Positions 9,954-22,320 of a DNA stretch of 43,265 bases are shown here, in pieces. How positions within the stretch are numbered: position 1 is the stretch's first letter; every line of letters begins with the position of its first letter. Source of the stretch: Phialocephala subalpina. Its lineage: Eukaryota > Ascomycota > Leotiomycetes > Helotiales > Mollisiaceae. The position numbers and the translations under genes are program-made. The stretch spans positions 136,039 to 179,303 of the forward strand of contig FJOG01000070.1 of the NCBI GenBank assembly GCA_900073065.1. Direction: 5' to 3'. The notes under the pieces are model-generated. The model was not told the DNA's origin. It searched no databases and was given only the letters and a program-made list of their open reading frames with translations.

Positions 9954-11200
9954 TATGAGTGATGTTTTGAGTTTGGAACGGAGGGGCAATGAGGGGCAAC
10001 TCTGTAGCTTTAAATACGTTTGTTCCTGGGCAAAAAGTTCTTAAGCACACACGTCAGTGTGATTTCTAAGATTCTCAGGGCCCATCTCAACGGTGGATAA
10101 TAGCTTCTGCATAGTCAACGAATCACCATTTCAATCAGGGACACCATTTCCGGGTCTGTGGAAAAGCTGATGAAGAAGTTTGCCCGAGCTTTGAATCAAC
10201 GTCATGTTGTACGAAATCGGCCAAGGAGAATTGATCGCAAAAAGCTCCCTTTAAAGCCGATACCGCTGAACGTTGCACTACTTGAGATAGCTTGAGGCTA
10301 CAGAGCTACTGGTAGCTGACGAAACACGTCCGGCACGTGATGCTGTAGGAGGATTTTTCCCTATTCTATAAAGAGTTGATCAACGCAATCATCTTGTATC
10401 AAGGTAAACCAGAAAGTTGGTGAAAAAGACAAAAACATATCGTTGATGAAAGAAGATCATTTGAACTCTCCCAACTCGAGATATCACGACTTGAAGTCTC
10501 CAAGTACCCAGCACCCCAATCAATCCAAAGGCAGAAAGATAGGATTACTCTCAAACTGCGAGCATTCTGAGCAAAACAGACGAGGAAGGGAGGAAATAAA
10601 CAACTGGATAATTGCACAACTATTGGCGACGGGCTGGCTGCCTCTTGGACCTGAAAGAAAACAAATTGGACATCGAGCGAGAGTCTGGCGTTACGGTTTC
10701 TTCTAAAGCAATTCGTTCAGTCTCTTTGAGGAACAAAGATTTCTTTAGTCCGATACACGAACACGATGATATATTTGCCGGTCTCGTCGGAACGGGAAGG
10801 TGGAGAAGAGATGGAGAGGGACACGGAAAGGAAATACTTCGGGAGGTGCTTAGAAATCGTGCTTGCACGTGATGACAACATCTTCAATTCACAGTCAGCA
10901 GCGGTAATCATTTTGAAGAGCGAAAACGAGAGAAACGTGCATTGAGCATTAATTTTCGTGATACCGGTATATATTGTACGACGCCGATAGTGTTGGTCCG
11001 CATTCAATTGTCGAAACCAGCATTCTGACCGCATCAATGATTACAACCGACCTCGGCCACAAATAACCTCCAAATACCTCCCACCTTCAACCGCCATTCT
11101 ACCAACAACCATTGCTCACCCCCTCGACACATAACTCCTCCACATGTCGCTATCACGAATACTATAATCTCATAGCATATTACTGCATCCTCCGTTCAAA
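9954..11200. promoter_or_regulatory. divergent promoter region with two CACGTGAT motifs
   Basis: About 1.2 kb between the oxidoreductase (minus) and GTP cyclohydrolase II (plus) starts. Two identical CACGTGAT elements sit at 10334-10341 and 10866-10873; this is the E-box form bound by bHLH factors such as Cbf1 or Pho4 in yeast. Open frames inside (for example 10443-10706) resemble nothing and are treated as chance. The last 150 bp before the cyclohydrolase start are pyrimidine-rich. Confidence 0.4.
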
Positions 11201-12470
11201 ATGCCCACCTTCGACAACGCCTCCCCCTCAACCCCTCTCTCGAACCCCGCCTCCATCTCCTACCACCCTCTCGAAGACGACGACACCGTCCCCCAACTCC
11301 CTCCCTTTTACTCTCCACGACCTATACCCGTCTCGCGCGCCATATCCGAACTTGACCTCAACTCTCTACACATCACACATCCAGCATTCGGACAAGAACT
11401 CCAATCCGCGCAGGAAAACCCCCAAGATTCAGATCATGAGTCCTCATTGCAGTCTGACCAGGAATTACCCGGCTTGGTGTCACCGCAGATAACACCTCCT
11501 TCTACACCTGGCACAGGGACACAAACTCCTAGCCATCCGCATCGACATGTCCCGAAATCAGTACCGGTGGATAGCAGTGCGCCGAACGGCGGATGCGGGA
11601 ATAAGAAACCGCATTTGCTTCCGAAACTTCCGGATGTGAATTGCGTGGTACGAGCACGGATACCGACTACGATTGGAGGGAGCGGGACGGAGATGTTTCT
11701 GCATTTATACCAGAATAGTGAGGATAATAAGGAGCATCTTGCTATTGTTTTCGGGAACTCGATACGTTCGAAGAGTTTGGACAAGGTGCGGCCAGGAGAG
11801 ACGGAGATGGATAGGTTGATTAGAGGGGCTTATACTGGACGGTTATACCCTGGAAGAACGAGCTCGAAAGCCGCAGACGGGAAGGGAGATAATGTGGATG
11901 AGAAGAAAGAACCGCCGTTGGTGAGGATACACTCGGAATGCTACACGGGTGAAACGGTCTGGTCCGCGCGTTGCGACTGCGGGGAACAACTCGACGAAGC
12001 TGCACGATTGATGTCTCTACCCGGATCCGGAGGTGGAGTCATAATCTACCTGCGCCAAGAAGGACGAGGAATCGGGTTGGGAGAGAAGCTGAAGGCATAT
12101 AATCTTCAAGATCTGGGAAATGATACTGTGGAAGCGAATCTGTTGCTGAGGCATCCCGCAGATGCGAGGAGTTATGGTCTAGCGACTGCGATGCTTGTGG
12201 ATTTGGGGATGCAGGATATTAGACTTTTGACGAACAATCCGGACAAGGTGCGGGCAGTGGAGGGGCCGAATAGGGAGATTGTCGTGAAAGAGAGGGTGGC
12301 TATGATTCCCCTTGCTTGGAGGGGAACGAAGGGAATCAGGAGCGCGGAAGTTGGTGGGTATTTGAAGACGAAGGTTTGTTTTCCTCCGAAGATTTGAAAG
12401 AGCGTTGTTTGCTGACCTGTCGCAGATCGAGAAGATGGGTCATATGTTGCAGATGAACGAGGGGTCTTGA
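11201..12470 (+). CDS. RIB1: GTP cyclohydrolase II
   Basis: Exons 11201-12373 and 12426-12470, 405 aa. The first step of riboflavin synthesis: it opens GTP to 2,5-diamino-6-ribosylamino-pyrimidinone phosphate, formate and pyrophosphate. Residues 1-140 are a Pro/Ser/Thr-rich fungal extension. The catalytic part follows with the zinc-cysteine motif [17 protein letters not shown], the catalytic [11 protein letters not shown] and the TNNP motif near the end. The second exon adds only 14 residues; the 52-bp intron has GTTTGT and CGCAG and turns the unspliced end into the family ending [14 protein letters not shown]. Without splicing the frame would end at 12397. Cytosolic enzyme; the symbol follows the yeast orthologue. 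Confidence 0.95.
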
Positions 12471-13120
12471 GTCCTCATCCCAACCCGGACATTGAGCGAC
12501 ACGATAAACTATTTCTGCGCATATCAAGGCAAGACTTCGCATAAAGGGCTTTCGATTCGAAAAGAACGCGAATTTACGACGAAAAGAGACGAGGACAAGG
12601 AGTTGGGGGTACCACGTATCTGCATTTACAGGGAGTGTCAAAAGAGTTGGGACGAAAGACGAAAGATGGGATGAAAGCTTGTTGGATATTCTGTCGGAGA
12701 CAGGGGCTCGGTTCGGCTGTTCATACAATACAGTAGAAGAGCATGCTCACGCAGCAAAACACCAGCCAAATTGTACAGATCTACTATCAACAAATGATTT
12801 TACTTACCATTTCTTCATATGATCTGCATCTTACCATGTATCTTTACGTAGCAAGTGCTTGCTCATTCTACAGCATAAAGAGCCATTCTTCCAATCTGTT
12901 CTATGAAACTTCCATTCTCCTCATTTCCTCATGTAACGTAGGCGATTCTTCAGTGGGCCGACGCAAGTCTTCAATGTATCAAACATCCTCCATTGGGTAT
13001 CTACTCTACTCTACTCCCCTCACACAATCCATCCTCTCAGCTCCTCACTGAGCCCAAGAATTTAGACCTCAGCCCATATCACAAACCTCACACTCCCTCC
13101 CCTCCTCTGCCACCAGCATA
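12471..13120. other. convergent intergenic region
   Basis: About 650 bp between the 3' ends of GTP cyclohydrolase II (plus) and the permease (minus). Pyrimidine-rich toward the right. Short frames only; nothing recognised. Confidence 0.4.
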
Positions 13121-14991
13121 TCATTCCCTCTTAGCCTCCTTCTCATGCAAAGCCTGCTCGACTCTCTCCAGTGCTCCAGGATCCATAAGATCAACACCAC
13201 CACCAAGCGCCTCCACCTCCTCAACCTCTCTTCTGGGACCCACGAACCACTTTCTCGCGGTGATGAGCCACACCGCATTCGAAAAAATAGCAATAATCCC
13301 CACCGCCACAACCGTATAATTAACCGTCTGACTCGTCACCGGATTCGTCGTCGGGAGGCAAAAAATAATCGTAATCAACATAATCCAGCCCACACCAATA
13401 AACGCCACTGGTCTCGAGAACATTTGTAGATTAAAAGGACCTTTCCTCGCGTTGAATTGATTGAAGTAGATCATGCCGATGAGGATTGGGATGCCGTAGG
13501 AGATGTAGAGTCCGATTGTTGCGATTGAGGTTGCTGCGGCGAAGGCGACGGAGGAGCCGAGGGAGGGGAGGGCGAGGCAGAAGGAGAGGGTTGCTGCGAG
13601 CCAGACGGTGCGGATGGGGGAGCGGAAGCGGTCGTCTACTTTGTGGAAGAAGTGTGGCTGTTGCATCTATTAGCATCCCATCACATTCGCACTCGAGCGA
13701 GGAAAAGAGGTGTAGAAAGTGAAGGAGAAGAGAGACTTACAATACCACCATCTCTCGCAAACGCGAACATCATCCTCGAGTTACTCGTCATACTAAAAAG
13801 CCCACAATGCCAAACACAAATCATAACCAAACACATCAACACAACCGCCCCATCATCCCCAAACACGTCCACGAAAATCTGCAACACCGGTTGTCCATAC
13901 GTACTCCCAACCGTATTATCGAAATCCTGAATCGAGAACAAAAAGCTCAATATCACGAAGAATCCAAAGACTGCAGAAAAGCCAACGGAGGAAATGACAC
14001 CGATGGGAGCTGACCAGGACGCTTTACGCGTTTCTTCAGAAAGATGAGCGGAGGCGTCGAAACCGGTGAGTGTGTATTGAGACATCAAGGCTCCGCAACA
14101 GGCTAGGTACGCGGGGGAAGCTCGAACGCTCCATCCTGGATCTCCTGTTCCGTCGTAGAAAGTTGCAAATACAAACTTCGCGCTCTGATGAGTTGGTGCT
14201 TTTGCCAAAACAGCGATAGCGATTGCTGTTACGCCGAGAGAATGGAGAGCGATGGAGGTGTTGTTTAGGTAGCGGAGAATGTGGACGCCGAATGTGTTGA
14301 CGGTGCCGTGGGAGACGAGGATGGCGGCGTAGATGCCGATTGTTTTTGCGGCGGTGGGTGAGTAGGAGGATTTTACGGTTGCGGTGGTGGAGATGAGGCC
14401 TGCGAGGCCGAAGGAGATGCCGGTTGTTACTGCGACTTGGCCGAGGAAGTTGAACCTTTTTATTTGTTAGCAATTGTTCTTGAGAGGAGAATGAGGGGAG
14501 GAATTATACCATCCAGTGATCCAAGAAGCGTAGGCAGAGTGCTTGGGTGGTGCGAGGATAGCTGCCCAGTAATATGGTCCTCCTGCAGTTGGGATGGCAG
14601 AGACGATTTCTGCCATTCCCAATGCAACGATCAAGGTGAAGACTGATACAACGATCCATCCCACACTCATGACTTTTGCTTATCAGCTTGTTGTCTCCGA
14701 GCTTCCGACGTAAAACATACCTCCTGGACCTCCAGTAATGAGACCATATTCGAAGAGAGTCGTGATACCGGTGATGACTGACTGCGCATTGTGTTAGCTA
14801 GTCGAGCTTCCAACGGAGGAGAAAGATCAGAAACATACGATGATAGAGAACGAAATGCCAAAATTGTGCATCAATCCCCAATCACGTCTCAATTCCTGCT
14901 TATACCCCAACTCGGCCAACAACTCCTCATCCCTCTCCTCAACCGTCGAATTATGTCTCCCAAGTCCATTCTCAGTTCCTACTTCCGCCAT
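13121..14991 (-). CDS. GABA/amino-acid permease (APC superfamily)
   Basis: Five exons on the minus strand: 14839-14991, 14721-14781, 14510-14672, 13741-14455 and 13121-13657; together 542 aa with all phases consistent. The N-terminus has LGYKQELRRDWGLMHNFG, typical of fungal GABA/choline permeases. It is followed by ITGGPGVMSVGW, MAEIVSAIPTAGGPYYWAA, the central SQYTLTGFDASAHLSEET and SRMMFAFARDGGIPHFF across the last intron. About 12 hydrophobic segments are evident. Such permeases import GABA, choline or related amines across the plasma membrane; substrate cannot be told from sequence. Introns have GTATGT, GTATGT, GTATAA and GTAAGT donors; the last exon uses the second of two AG acceptors, which gives GGI-PHFFHKV. 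Confidence 0.93.
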
Positions 14992-16158
14992 GATGATCTA
15001 CAGCTTCAGATTCTATCCAGAAAAGCCAATATTAGGCGACAAAGGGTTCAAACAACAACATTTTGAATCGACACGGACACCCCGAAGTACTTATCCTCCA
15101 TGACAATCAGGTTCGTCGGTGCAATGGCTTTCTTTGGTGTCGCTGATCGCAGGTGCAGCTCCCCCCTGTCAGCCTCGCGATAAGAGATGCGAACGCTAGT
15201 CTCTGCGTGGCTATTGGGGTGCCCGGATTCCCTGTCTTTTGTACGGTGAAGGTTTATGATTCGCGCAGGGGAGGTGATAGCAGAATCCTCGGCCCAGGAA
15301 ACGGTGCAACCAATGCAAGCAGATGCACCCAAGAGGAGGGACGCCGACGACTGGGACTGGGTCGCTGGGATTTGTGGTTGACATTTGAAGGGGGTATGAC
15401 TAATGCGTTCTAGTGTAGGCTGGAAAAGGCCTAGAAGCACGCGGTCTTTGGACGGGAGCTATGGCATGTCGGGGTAAAGCTGCCTGTTTGGAACTGGTGG
15501 TGTTGATATCACTTGATATCGAGCGCGGGCAGAGACGGGTTGAAAGACAAGAGAAGATTGGTTTCATCTGAAGCGGGGGCGATGAAACCTTCGGAGGAAA
15601 GTTAACCGACATCCCTGCGAAGCGTTGTACTACTGGAACTTCGACGAAATTACGAATATCTCAACGCCATATAATAGTATTTTATTTCGTACTTGCCCCA
15701 CTTTAGTTTGACGTCTTTTAATTCTAGATAGGTATTTAAATTTCACGAGAGCTTATGTAAAAGTTCATTAGTAGCATTTTAATAATTATTTATTTTGTAA
15801 TTTATTTCTTTACCTGAGGTTTTGTTTCTACCTAATTAATATTTCCGAGGCTTAAAACTATATTAATGTTAAAATGACAATAGGCAGGTTAAGTCATGAC
15901 GGTTATTTTTTCTCGCTCCAAGGGGAGTAAATTGCCGTGTAAAAGAATCGGTCGGCCTCGATATTTCGAGAAACACATTTCGGCTATGCTTACTGTTTTT
16001 GATTTCAAGGCCTCAGGCCGAATATGGTAGACGTGGCGTTAGATGGATGTGGCTTTCAAATAGAATTCCTTAGTTATTACCCTACTTCACCTCAATGTTA
16101 AATCACCTTATCACTCTAGTACTACTATAGTATTATTTTATTTATCTGACCAATCATA
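14992..16158. other. intergenic with AT-rich stretch at 15650-16150
   Basis: The left half is the 5' region of the permease. From about 15650 the sequence becomes AT-rich and stays so up to the 3' end of the NLR gene. Open frames around 15048-15612 look like chance. The AT-rich part may be old RIP-affected repeat DNA, but no element is identifiable. Confidence 0.4.
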
Positions 16159-19100
16159 TCATTCTCTATCTACTAAGGCACCAATCTCCAATTCCTCTTT
16201 CTGCCATCTAAGTAATGCTGTACGGGAAGACAAGGTATAAGGGTGATTAGTACCTATAGTCTTGGACCGTAACGCTACGCATTCCTCCATTAGTTTTAGG
16301 GCTTCTTTATATTTGCCCTGTCCTTTCCATGTGAAGGCAAGATTATTCATGCTGATCAGCGTGTCTGGATGCTCCTGCCCTGACACTCTCTTTCTCGTCT
16401 CCATTACTTGCACGTTTAAGTCTTCGGCCTCCTTCCAGCGTCCCTGAGCCCGGTATGTCGAAGCCAAGTTGGCCATGCTGATCAGCGTGTCTGGATGCTC
16501 CTGCCCGAGCACCCTCGAGCATATCTCTAGTTCTGTCGCTTGCAGCTCCTCAGCCTCCGTCCAGCGTCCCTGATTCCGGTATGTCGAAGCCAAGTTAGCC
16601 ATACTAGTCAGCGTGCTTGGATGCTCCTGCCCTAACACCCTCTTTCTCGTCTCTACTACTTGTACCTCCAAGTCTTCGGCCTCCTTCCAACGTCCCTGCT
16701 TCGAAAATATCGTAGCCAAGTTGGCTATGCTAGTCAGCGTGCTTGGATGCTCCTGCCCTAATACCCTCTTTCTCGTCTTCATTACTTGCACGTTTAAGTC
16801 TTCGGCCTCCGTCCAGCGTCCTTGATTCCAAAATGTCGAAGCCAAGTTGGCCATGCTAGTCAGCGTGCTTGGATGCTCCTGCCCTAATACCCTCTTTCTC
16901 GTCTCCATTACTTGCACGTTTAAGTCTTCGGCCTCCTTCCAGCGTCCCTGATTCCGGTATGTCGAAGCCAAGTTAGCCATACTAGTCAGCGTGCTTGGAT
17001 GCTCCTGCCCTAACACCCTCTTTCTCGTCTCTACTACTTGTACCTCCAAGTCTTCGGCCTCCTTCCAGCGTCCCTGATTCCGGTATGTCGAAGCCAAGTT
17101 AGCCATACTAGTCAGCGTGTCTGGATGCTCCTGCCCTAATACCCTCAAACTCGTCTCTATTACTTGCACCTCTAAGTCTTCGGCCTCCGTCCAGCGTCCT
17201 TGATTGGAGTACGTCAACGCTAGGTCGTTTATGATGTCCAGCTTGTCTGGATGCTCCTGCCCTAACACCTCGCAACTCTGCAGAGCGTCATTGAAATATG
17301 CCTCTGCCTCATTGAACCGCCCGTCACTAAACAAGGCCTTAGCATGCTTATATACCAGGTTCATCCTAGCCTCGTTCTCTTGTCCAGGGAGACCAGATGA
17401 GAGAGCAAACTTAGCATGCGGTAGTAATCGTCTCCACTTGCTTCTATTCCAATGATTATCGTTTGGGAAAACTTCAAGCAGACGTGTAATAGCAACTTGA
17501 GTCCATTCGCTCAGCGATTCCTGCTTTTTAAGCCAGTTGCGTGTCGAGAGATGCACCAGTCGATGAAAGTCGAGCGCTGATTCCGTCGTGCGTTTGGTGA
17601 CAAATGAGTAGGCGTCGAGGGTTCCTACCGCGTCTATTCCCTTTTCACGCGGTGAGGTCGTCGGCAGAAGAGCTAGCGGAACGTCCGTTGGATCTACACA
17701 GGCCATGAAGAGGAGATAATCAGCTGCCAGCGTATCCTGGCGACGAAGCTGCTCGAACGAAATAAGCCAAGTCGAAGCTATAACGTTCTCACATTCTTTA
17801 CTGATTAGTTCAACGACTTCCTCCTTTTGCTCAGCCAGTAGTAATAGATATTGTCCAAGCGTTATTTTGTTGATGTTGATGTAGGCCGCTGCTTGTACAA
17901 TAGCTAGAGGGAGGTACGCGAGCTCTTTGAGCAAGAGATCCGCCACCTCTGGCTCGTTCGCCGGGCTGATCAAATGCATTTCCAGCATCCTTTGAGCTAT
18001 ATCCTGTTCCATCTCTGGCAACTCCACAATATCTTGTAATGCCAGCGTAACAGCCGTCTTCCTGTCAGTTGTTGTGAAGACGATGGCGCCCTGATCAGAC
18101 ACCGGTAGATACTCGATCAAGCTAACTGCCTGGGACGACCCCGCGGTTTCCGGTCTGGCCCCGTCCGTGATGTCGAATACAAGTAGCCACTGCCCTGCAC
18201 TCTCTTTGCTCAAGTATAGTTGAACCAGCTCTTTGACATCTGCCTTTTCATCATCCCAGCCTGGAATGTTAAGCCGTTGAGCAATATGCGTATACGCTTG
18301 ATGAAGACTCTCCATATCGCTTGCAGGTATCCAGAAGACTGAGCAGTTCTTGAACTCTTCTCTTATCCTGTACGCTAACTCGAGCGCCAGCTGTGTTTTG
18401 CCTATGCCGCCCGGACCCGTGATTGCGACCTTCGTAGTTAACGCTCCGACGAAGAGCTTCCCTTTCAGCTCGGCGAGTTGCGATTTGCGACCAACGAATC
18501 GAGCGTTTCGGTCGAAAGGTACAATGAACGGTGTGGTGTTGGCTGTGCGCTAGAACTTAGTACTTATCAGACAAACTCGTGTCGGCCGTACCTTTTTCCA
18601 TCTCCTCCTGAAGTCGGTTCAATGCTCTCTCCTTTCCTTCGCCATATCTAAACTCCATAGACACGCCGAAAATTCCAATCAAAGAGTACGCCAGGTCTTC
18701 TTCTTGCGTTGTCTGGCGGCCCACCATCCATGCCCTTCGATGTTTTACACTGAAATCCTTGAGAGGATCACCCCGTAAAGCTTCGACTGGAATGCCAGTA
18801 ATCTCATGTATCTGCTGCTCGAGGGATTCTTTATCACCTAGGCGCTGACGCTCTAAGGAAAAGAATTCGACTGATGCGGGAGCGATGAGCTCCTGAAGCG
18901 TCCAGCCTCGAGTAAACCATCTGCTCTTTCGAAAAGATGCTTCCCATATACTCTGGTGTAGTTGTGCATCTGTCATAGGCGCCGAGATATCCGAGAGGAA
19001 AACATAGCATTTTGCAGCATTTCTATACCATCGGAACATAGAATTGATCGCGTTTGAAAGCTCACGAACGTTCCATTTGTCAATACAACATGTGTCAACC

Positions 19101-19318
19101 CAGAAGTACTGTAAATGGTCACGAGCCGCTTGTTCACGACAGAACAGAATCTTTTCATAGCCAGCCTTGCTTTTACTAGTGCTATTCACTAGATCTTCGA
19201 AGAGGAACTCGTCACCACCCCAGGTGTGTGAAAGAATGGCATATGGCGGAATTGTTTTCCCGCTGAAATCCGTTGGGATCAGCCTCTCGGAGGAGCTATC
19301 GATGTGAAGAAGTCGCAT
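16159..19318 (-). CDS. HET-NB-ARC-TPR receptor (fungal NLR)
   Basis: Exons 18592-19318 and 16159-18542, 1036 aa; the 49-bp intron has GTACGG, a TACTAA branch site and CACAG, with phases one plus two. Residues 1-230 are a HET domain (YAILSHTWGG, WVDTCCIDK, RGWTLQELIAP, LAYSLIGIFGV). An NB-ARC ATPase follows: FVGRKSQ, P-loop GPGGIGKTQ at about 285-293, Walker B WLLVFD, GAIVFTTTDR and a GLPL-like YLPLAIVQAAAYI. Residues about 669-1004 are eight 42-aa kinesin-light-chain-type TPRs, plus a partial ninth. The architecture matches fungal NLRs that act in self/non-self recognition, where ligand binding by the repeats triggers the HET cell-death domain. That role is inferred from architecture. Key motifs look intact and no stop or frameshift is seen, unlike every other HET or NLR piece in this window. 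Confidence 0.93.
16258..17265 (-). repeat. eight in-frame 126-bp TPR-coding repeats
   Basis: Eight units of exactly 126 bp, each beginning (L/S)GQEHP and containing an NLA(S)T..QGRW core. Identity is very high at DNA level: 16561-16689 and 16939-17067 are identical over 129 bp, exactly 378 bp (three units) apart. First and last units diverge more, as is usual when inner units are homogenised by recombination. Confidence 0.95.
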
Positions 19319-21148
19319 CGCTCCAACATCGGTTCCAAGCCGCAGGGATAAACACAGGCAGAAGTATTAAGACACTGGACAGTGGACAGGCAGCTGGAGA
19401 TGGATGGCCACGGGATCGCAGGGGAGAAAGTAGCGCTCTATGTATCACGATAGTGGGTTGTGTGAAGGCTGTGTGAAGGCAGTGGAAAGGCGTTGGACAG
19501 GCTCAGCCGCACCTTCACGTGCAATTGATTCGGACCCCACAGGATGAACGTTGGTAAGAGATTCTTGGAGTGTACATATATTAGCACATAGAGATGTGAA
19601 TAACGAGCAAGTCATAGTGATCAAATGAAATAAAGGGTTGTGCTGAGTCGCAGTGGTCGAGAAAGAATATGCGTTGGCAATCTGATTTTTAGAATCGCTT
19701 ACTAAGCAATGCTTAACTCAGTTAAACATTAAACGCTACGCCCGTGACTAATTATAAAAGATTATTTCACCAAGTAGATGCACGACCTGAGTAAATATTT
19801 CAAGTTAAGTATACTGTATATATATCTAATTTAAAAAATTTCTTTTCCTAACGCCCTGATCTCGCGCTCTTCCTCTTTCAGGTCTCGACTACGTGAGTAT
19901 CTACATCAGGAGCTGTCAGCAAGCTCTAGCACGTGGAGTGCACATGCCTTGGTCATTCTCAGGCGCAAAGGCCAACATACTGCATTGTTTCTGCCTGAGG
20001 CTATAAGGATATTGCTGCATGTGTAGCTAAGATCGCCGATAATTTGGCAAAGGTAGCCGAGCAAGTTCCTTGTCGTAGAACTCTTGTTCAAATTGTCACC
20101 GTATTTTGATATGAACCGTTTTAAAAACGATTATAGAGGTAGTACATGACTTTCTCTTATACTTGCTCGAGATTTAAACTAGAAGGCCTTCTTATAGTGG
20201 CGCAAACGCATCGCGGCGTATAAAATTAAATAAAAGTAAAAAGTTAAATAATATTTCAAATAAGCATAATAGAAGCTCTTATTAAGTAAATTTTTATATA
20301 GAAAACATTAACTACAAATAATTGTACGAGATCTATTAGAATGGGTTATTCTTATTTGTTGTTGAGATTTTCGCATTTTGATCGAAGTACCGTACTATAC
20401 TACGAGATTTTCACTTCGCAGGGACGTCAGTTACCTCTTGCTCTTAAACCTCAGATGAAAGATAAATGTTTATCATTCGTAAGCGGACGAAGAAGTGGAA
20501 GTACAGTATACCGCAGAAATTGGTTATATTGTGGTTTTTAGCATGCGAGGTTATTTAATACATATCGATGCGGCGACACCGTTCAGGACAGATCCAATCG
20601 ACAGCGCAATTAATCATTTGTTGAGTCTCTTGTTCGCACACTTATTCCAAGTACCTATCGATTCGAGGAAGAAATACTTGCTGCCTGAGGCGATAGAGGC
20701 GCTAGAATCACGTGCACGCTAGCTAGTCAGCTGCTGCCCCTTTCAAAGTGAGAGTGATCATGCTTCGCCCTCTCATAACTTATATACGATCTTTCATCTG
20801 TATCGAATTCTTGTCCAATCGCGTGATGCAAGAGCTGGAGAAACCCTGTTTTCAAGATAAGTTAGCCAAAGAGTTTTAAGACACAGAAACTCGCTACAGC
20901 ACACACCCGACGGGATGGCACTTCCAGACGACTTCCTACACCCTTCCGCCATGAGTATTTCAAATCCTTTCCTACGCCGCATCTAGAATACCGCCATTTA
21001 TTTCATGAAAATGCATTAGAGTTGCCTATACGCCGAGATCATGCTTCCAAATACCATAGACCTCACGGCCACTCCGCTGCCACTAAGGAACAGCTCTCCT
21101 ACCTCATCCACCCTCAACCTCTACCAGGAATCCACCGTTCTCGCTATT
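19319..21148. other. accessory region with AT-rich pockets and unknown ORF remnants
   Basis: No intact gene. AT-rich pockets at about 19680-19860 and 20100-20340. Two short overlapping plus-strand frames, 20341-20541 and 20495-20722, look weakly coding; the second ends with a helical-looking SAINHLLSLLFAHLF and a stop after ALESRAR. They are in different frames and resemble no family I know. They may be a frameshifted remnant. Confidence 0.3.
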
Positions 21149-21420
21149 CTAGCTTAAAATACGCCCTCGTAGGCGGCTGGATACGATTCCCACGTTCGTC
21201 GACATAATTGTGCCACTCCCTCTCCGCGATCTCGTAGAACGATGCGAACGCGGTCTCCCACCAGACGCAGATGAAGTAGCTCTTGGTGTTTTCGACGACG
21301 CCCGCACGGTGTATATCAACCACCGTATCAACAGCGTACCTGCGATTGTGCCGATGACGATTCCAGCGATGGCGCCGCCGGATATGCAATTACATGACGA
21401 GCTTGAGGCACGGGCGTGAA
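21149..21420 (-). pseudogene. possible remnant of single-pass membrane protein
   Basis: On the minus strand one frame gives a glycine-rich transmembrane helix (GGAIAGIVIGTIAGTLLI) followed by a basic, Ser/Arg-rich cytosolic tail (RPRSHRSTRSRRGSG) and a stop at about 21149. This resembles the end of fungal single-pass surface proteins. Upstream sequence in the same frame is short and not obviously coding, so at best this is a fragment. An overlapping frame is also open, which lowers confidence. Confidence 0.3.
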
Positions 21421-21924
21421 GGGGAATAGCCTCAATGTGGGGTTAGTGGGGTTGAGAGGCAATGTTTTTGAGGTTATATGGACCGCCATTGGGAGTATGG
21501 TCTTCGGGAATTGGAAAGTGACGGACCTCGTTCCTACTTGGATGGAGGACATCAAATCTATGCGAATGATGAATTTCCTAGAGAATAAATTCGTCTTCTG
21601 AGAGGGTTGGGCAGCGACGACGTCACTCCATTTCAGGATTTGCAACAAGCACTTAGTATTTGATTTTCTCTCTTTGTGGATGACGAACTCCTCTTTTGAC
21701 CAGAATGGAACCCTCAAAAGCAGGTTGAGCCGTCAGCTATAGCCATGACGGAGGTATTTCCCTGATTCTTGCATTCAGGGGAAGAGTCACAAGCGAGGAG
21801 CTTCCTCTCCTGACCAATCAGACGATGCGCCCTTTCGTTGCCCAACACAAGAAGAGGAACGTGGCAAGGCCAGATTTAAAGACAACTAGATCCAGATGTC
21901 GTACTCAACATCCTCACTACAGCC

Positions 21925-22320
21925 ATGCACATCAACAGCAGCGCCCAACTAGTCCTCCTCACAACCATTTATCTCGTCGGCTACATCTTCGGGCCGTTGG
22001 CGTTCGGCCCATTGAGCGAGATCTACGGACGCAAGACTGTCCTCCTTCTAACGTTCTTCTGCTTCACACTCTTTACGCTAGGATGTGCGCTCGCTCCGAA
22101 TTGGGGCGCGCTGGTCGTATTGAGGCTACTAACGGGAGTCGTGTTGATTGCACCGATCACGATTGTCGGGTGTGTATATGCGGATATTTATGAGCTCGGG
22201 ATCAGGCGTGGGAGAGCCATTGCTGCGTTTATGGCTGTATGTTTCAGTTTCAATGGGAAGTTCAATGCTGATATTGAATAGGGTAACACGTTTGGACCGA
22301 TATTAGGACCTTTGATCTAG
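21925..22320 (+). pseudogene. MFS transporter fragment (DHA1-like), truncated at both ends
   Basis: Encodes only about transmembrane helices 2-5 of a major facilitator: QLVLLTTIYLVGYIFGPL, the motif A-type loop GPLSEIYGRKT, then VVLRLLTG and RRGRAIAAFMA. An intron at 22237-22281 (GTATGT, CTGAT, TAG) joins to GNTFGPILGPLI, which is family-like and is then cut by TAG. Helix 1 and helices 6-12 are missing. The stop codon TAG at 22318-22320 is also the first three bases of dispersed repeat copy A, so the repeat, or a rearrangement bringing it here, ended the gene. The frame also reads back sensibly for a few codons before the ATG (VVLNILTTAM), so the ATG is internal. Function as a transporter is lost. 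Confidence 0.75.

Noticed and set aside
13145..14473. Arg/His-rich frames on both strands across the permease locus
   Set aside because: They are shadows of the permease exons; repetitive Arg/Leu/His content reflects the opposite strand or shifted codons.
15650..16150. Promoter region or noncoding RNA
   Set aside because: It lies beyond the 3' end of the NLR gene, is simply AT-rich and shows no structure or motif.
16262..16825. Plus-strand frames across the TPR array
   Set aside because: Antisense shadows of the 126-bp repeats; they repeat only because the sense strand repeats.
20341..20722. Two overlapping short frames as a real small gene
   Set aside because: They are in different frames, AT-rich DNA precedes them and no splice joins them convincingly; described only as a possible remnant.
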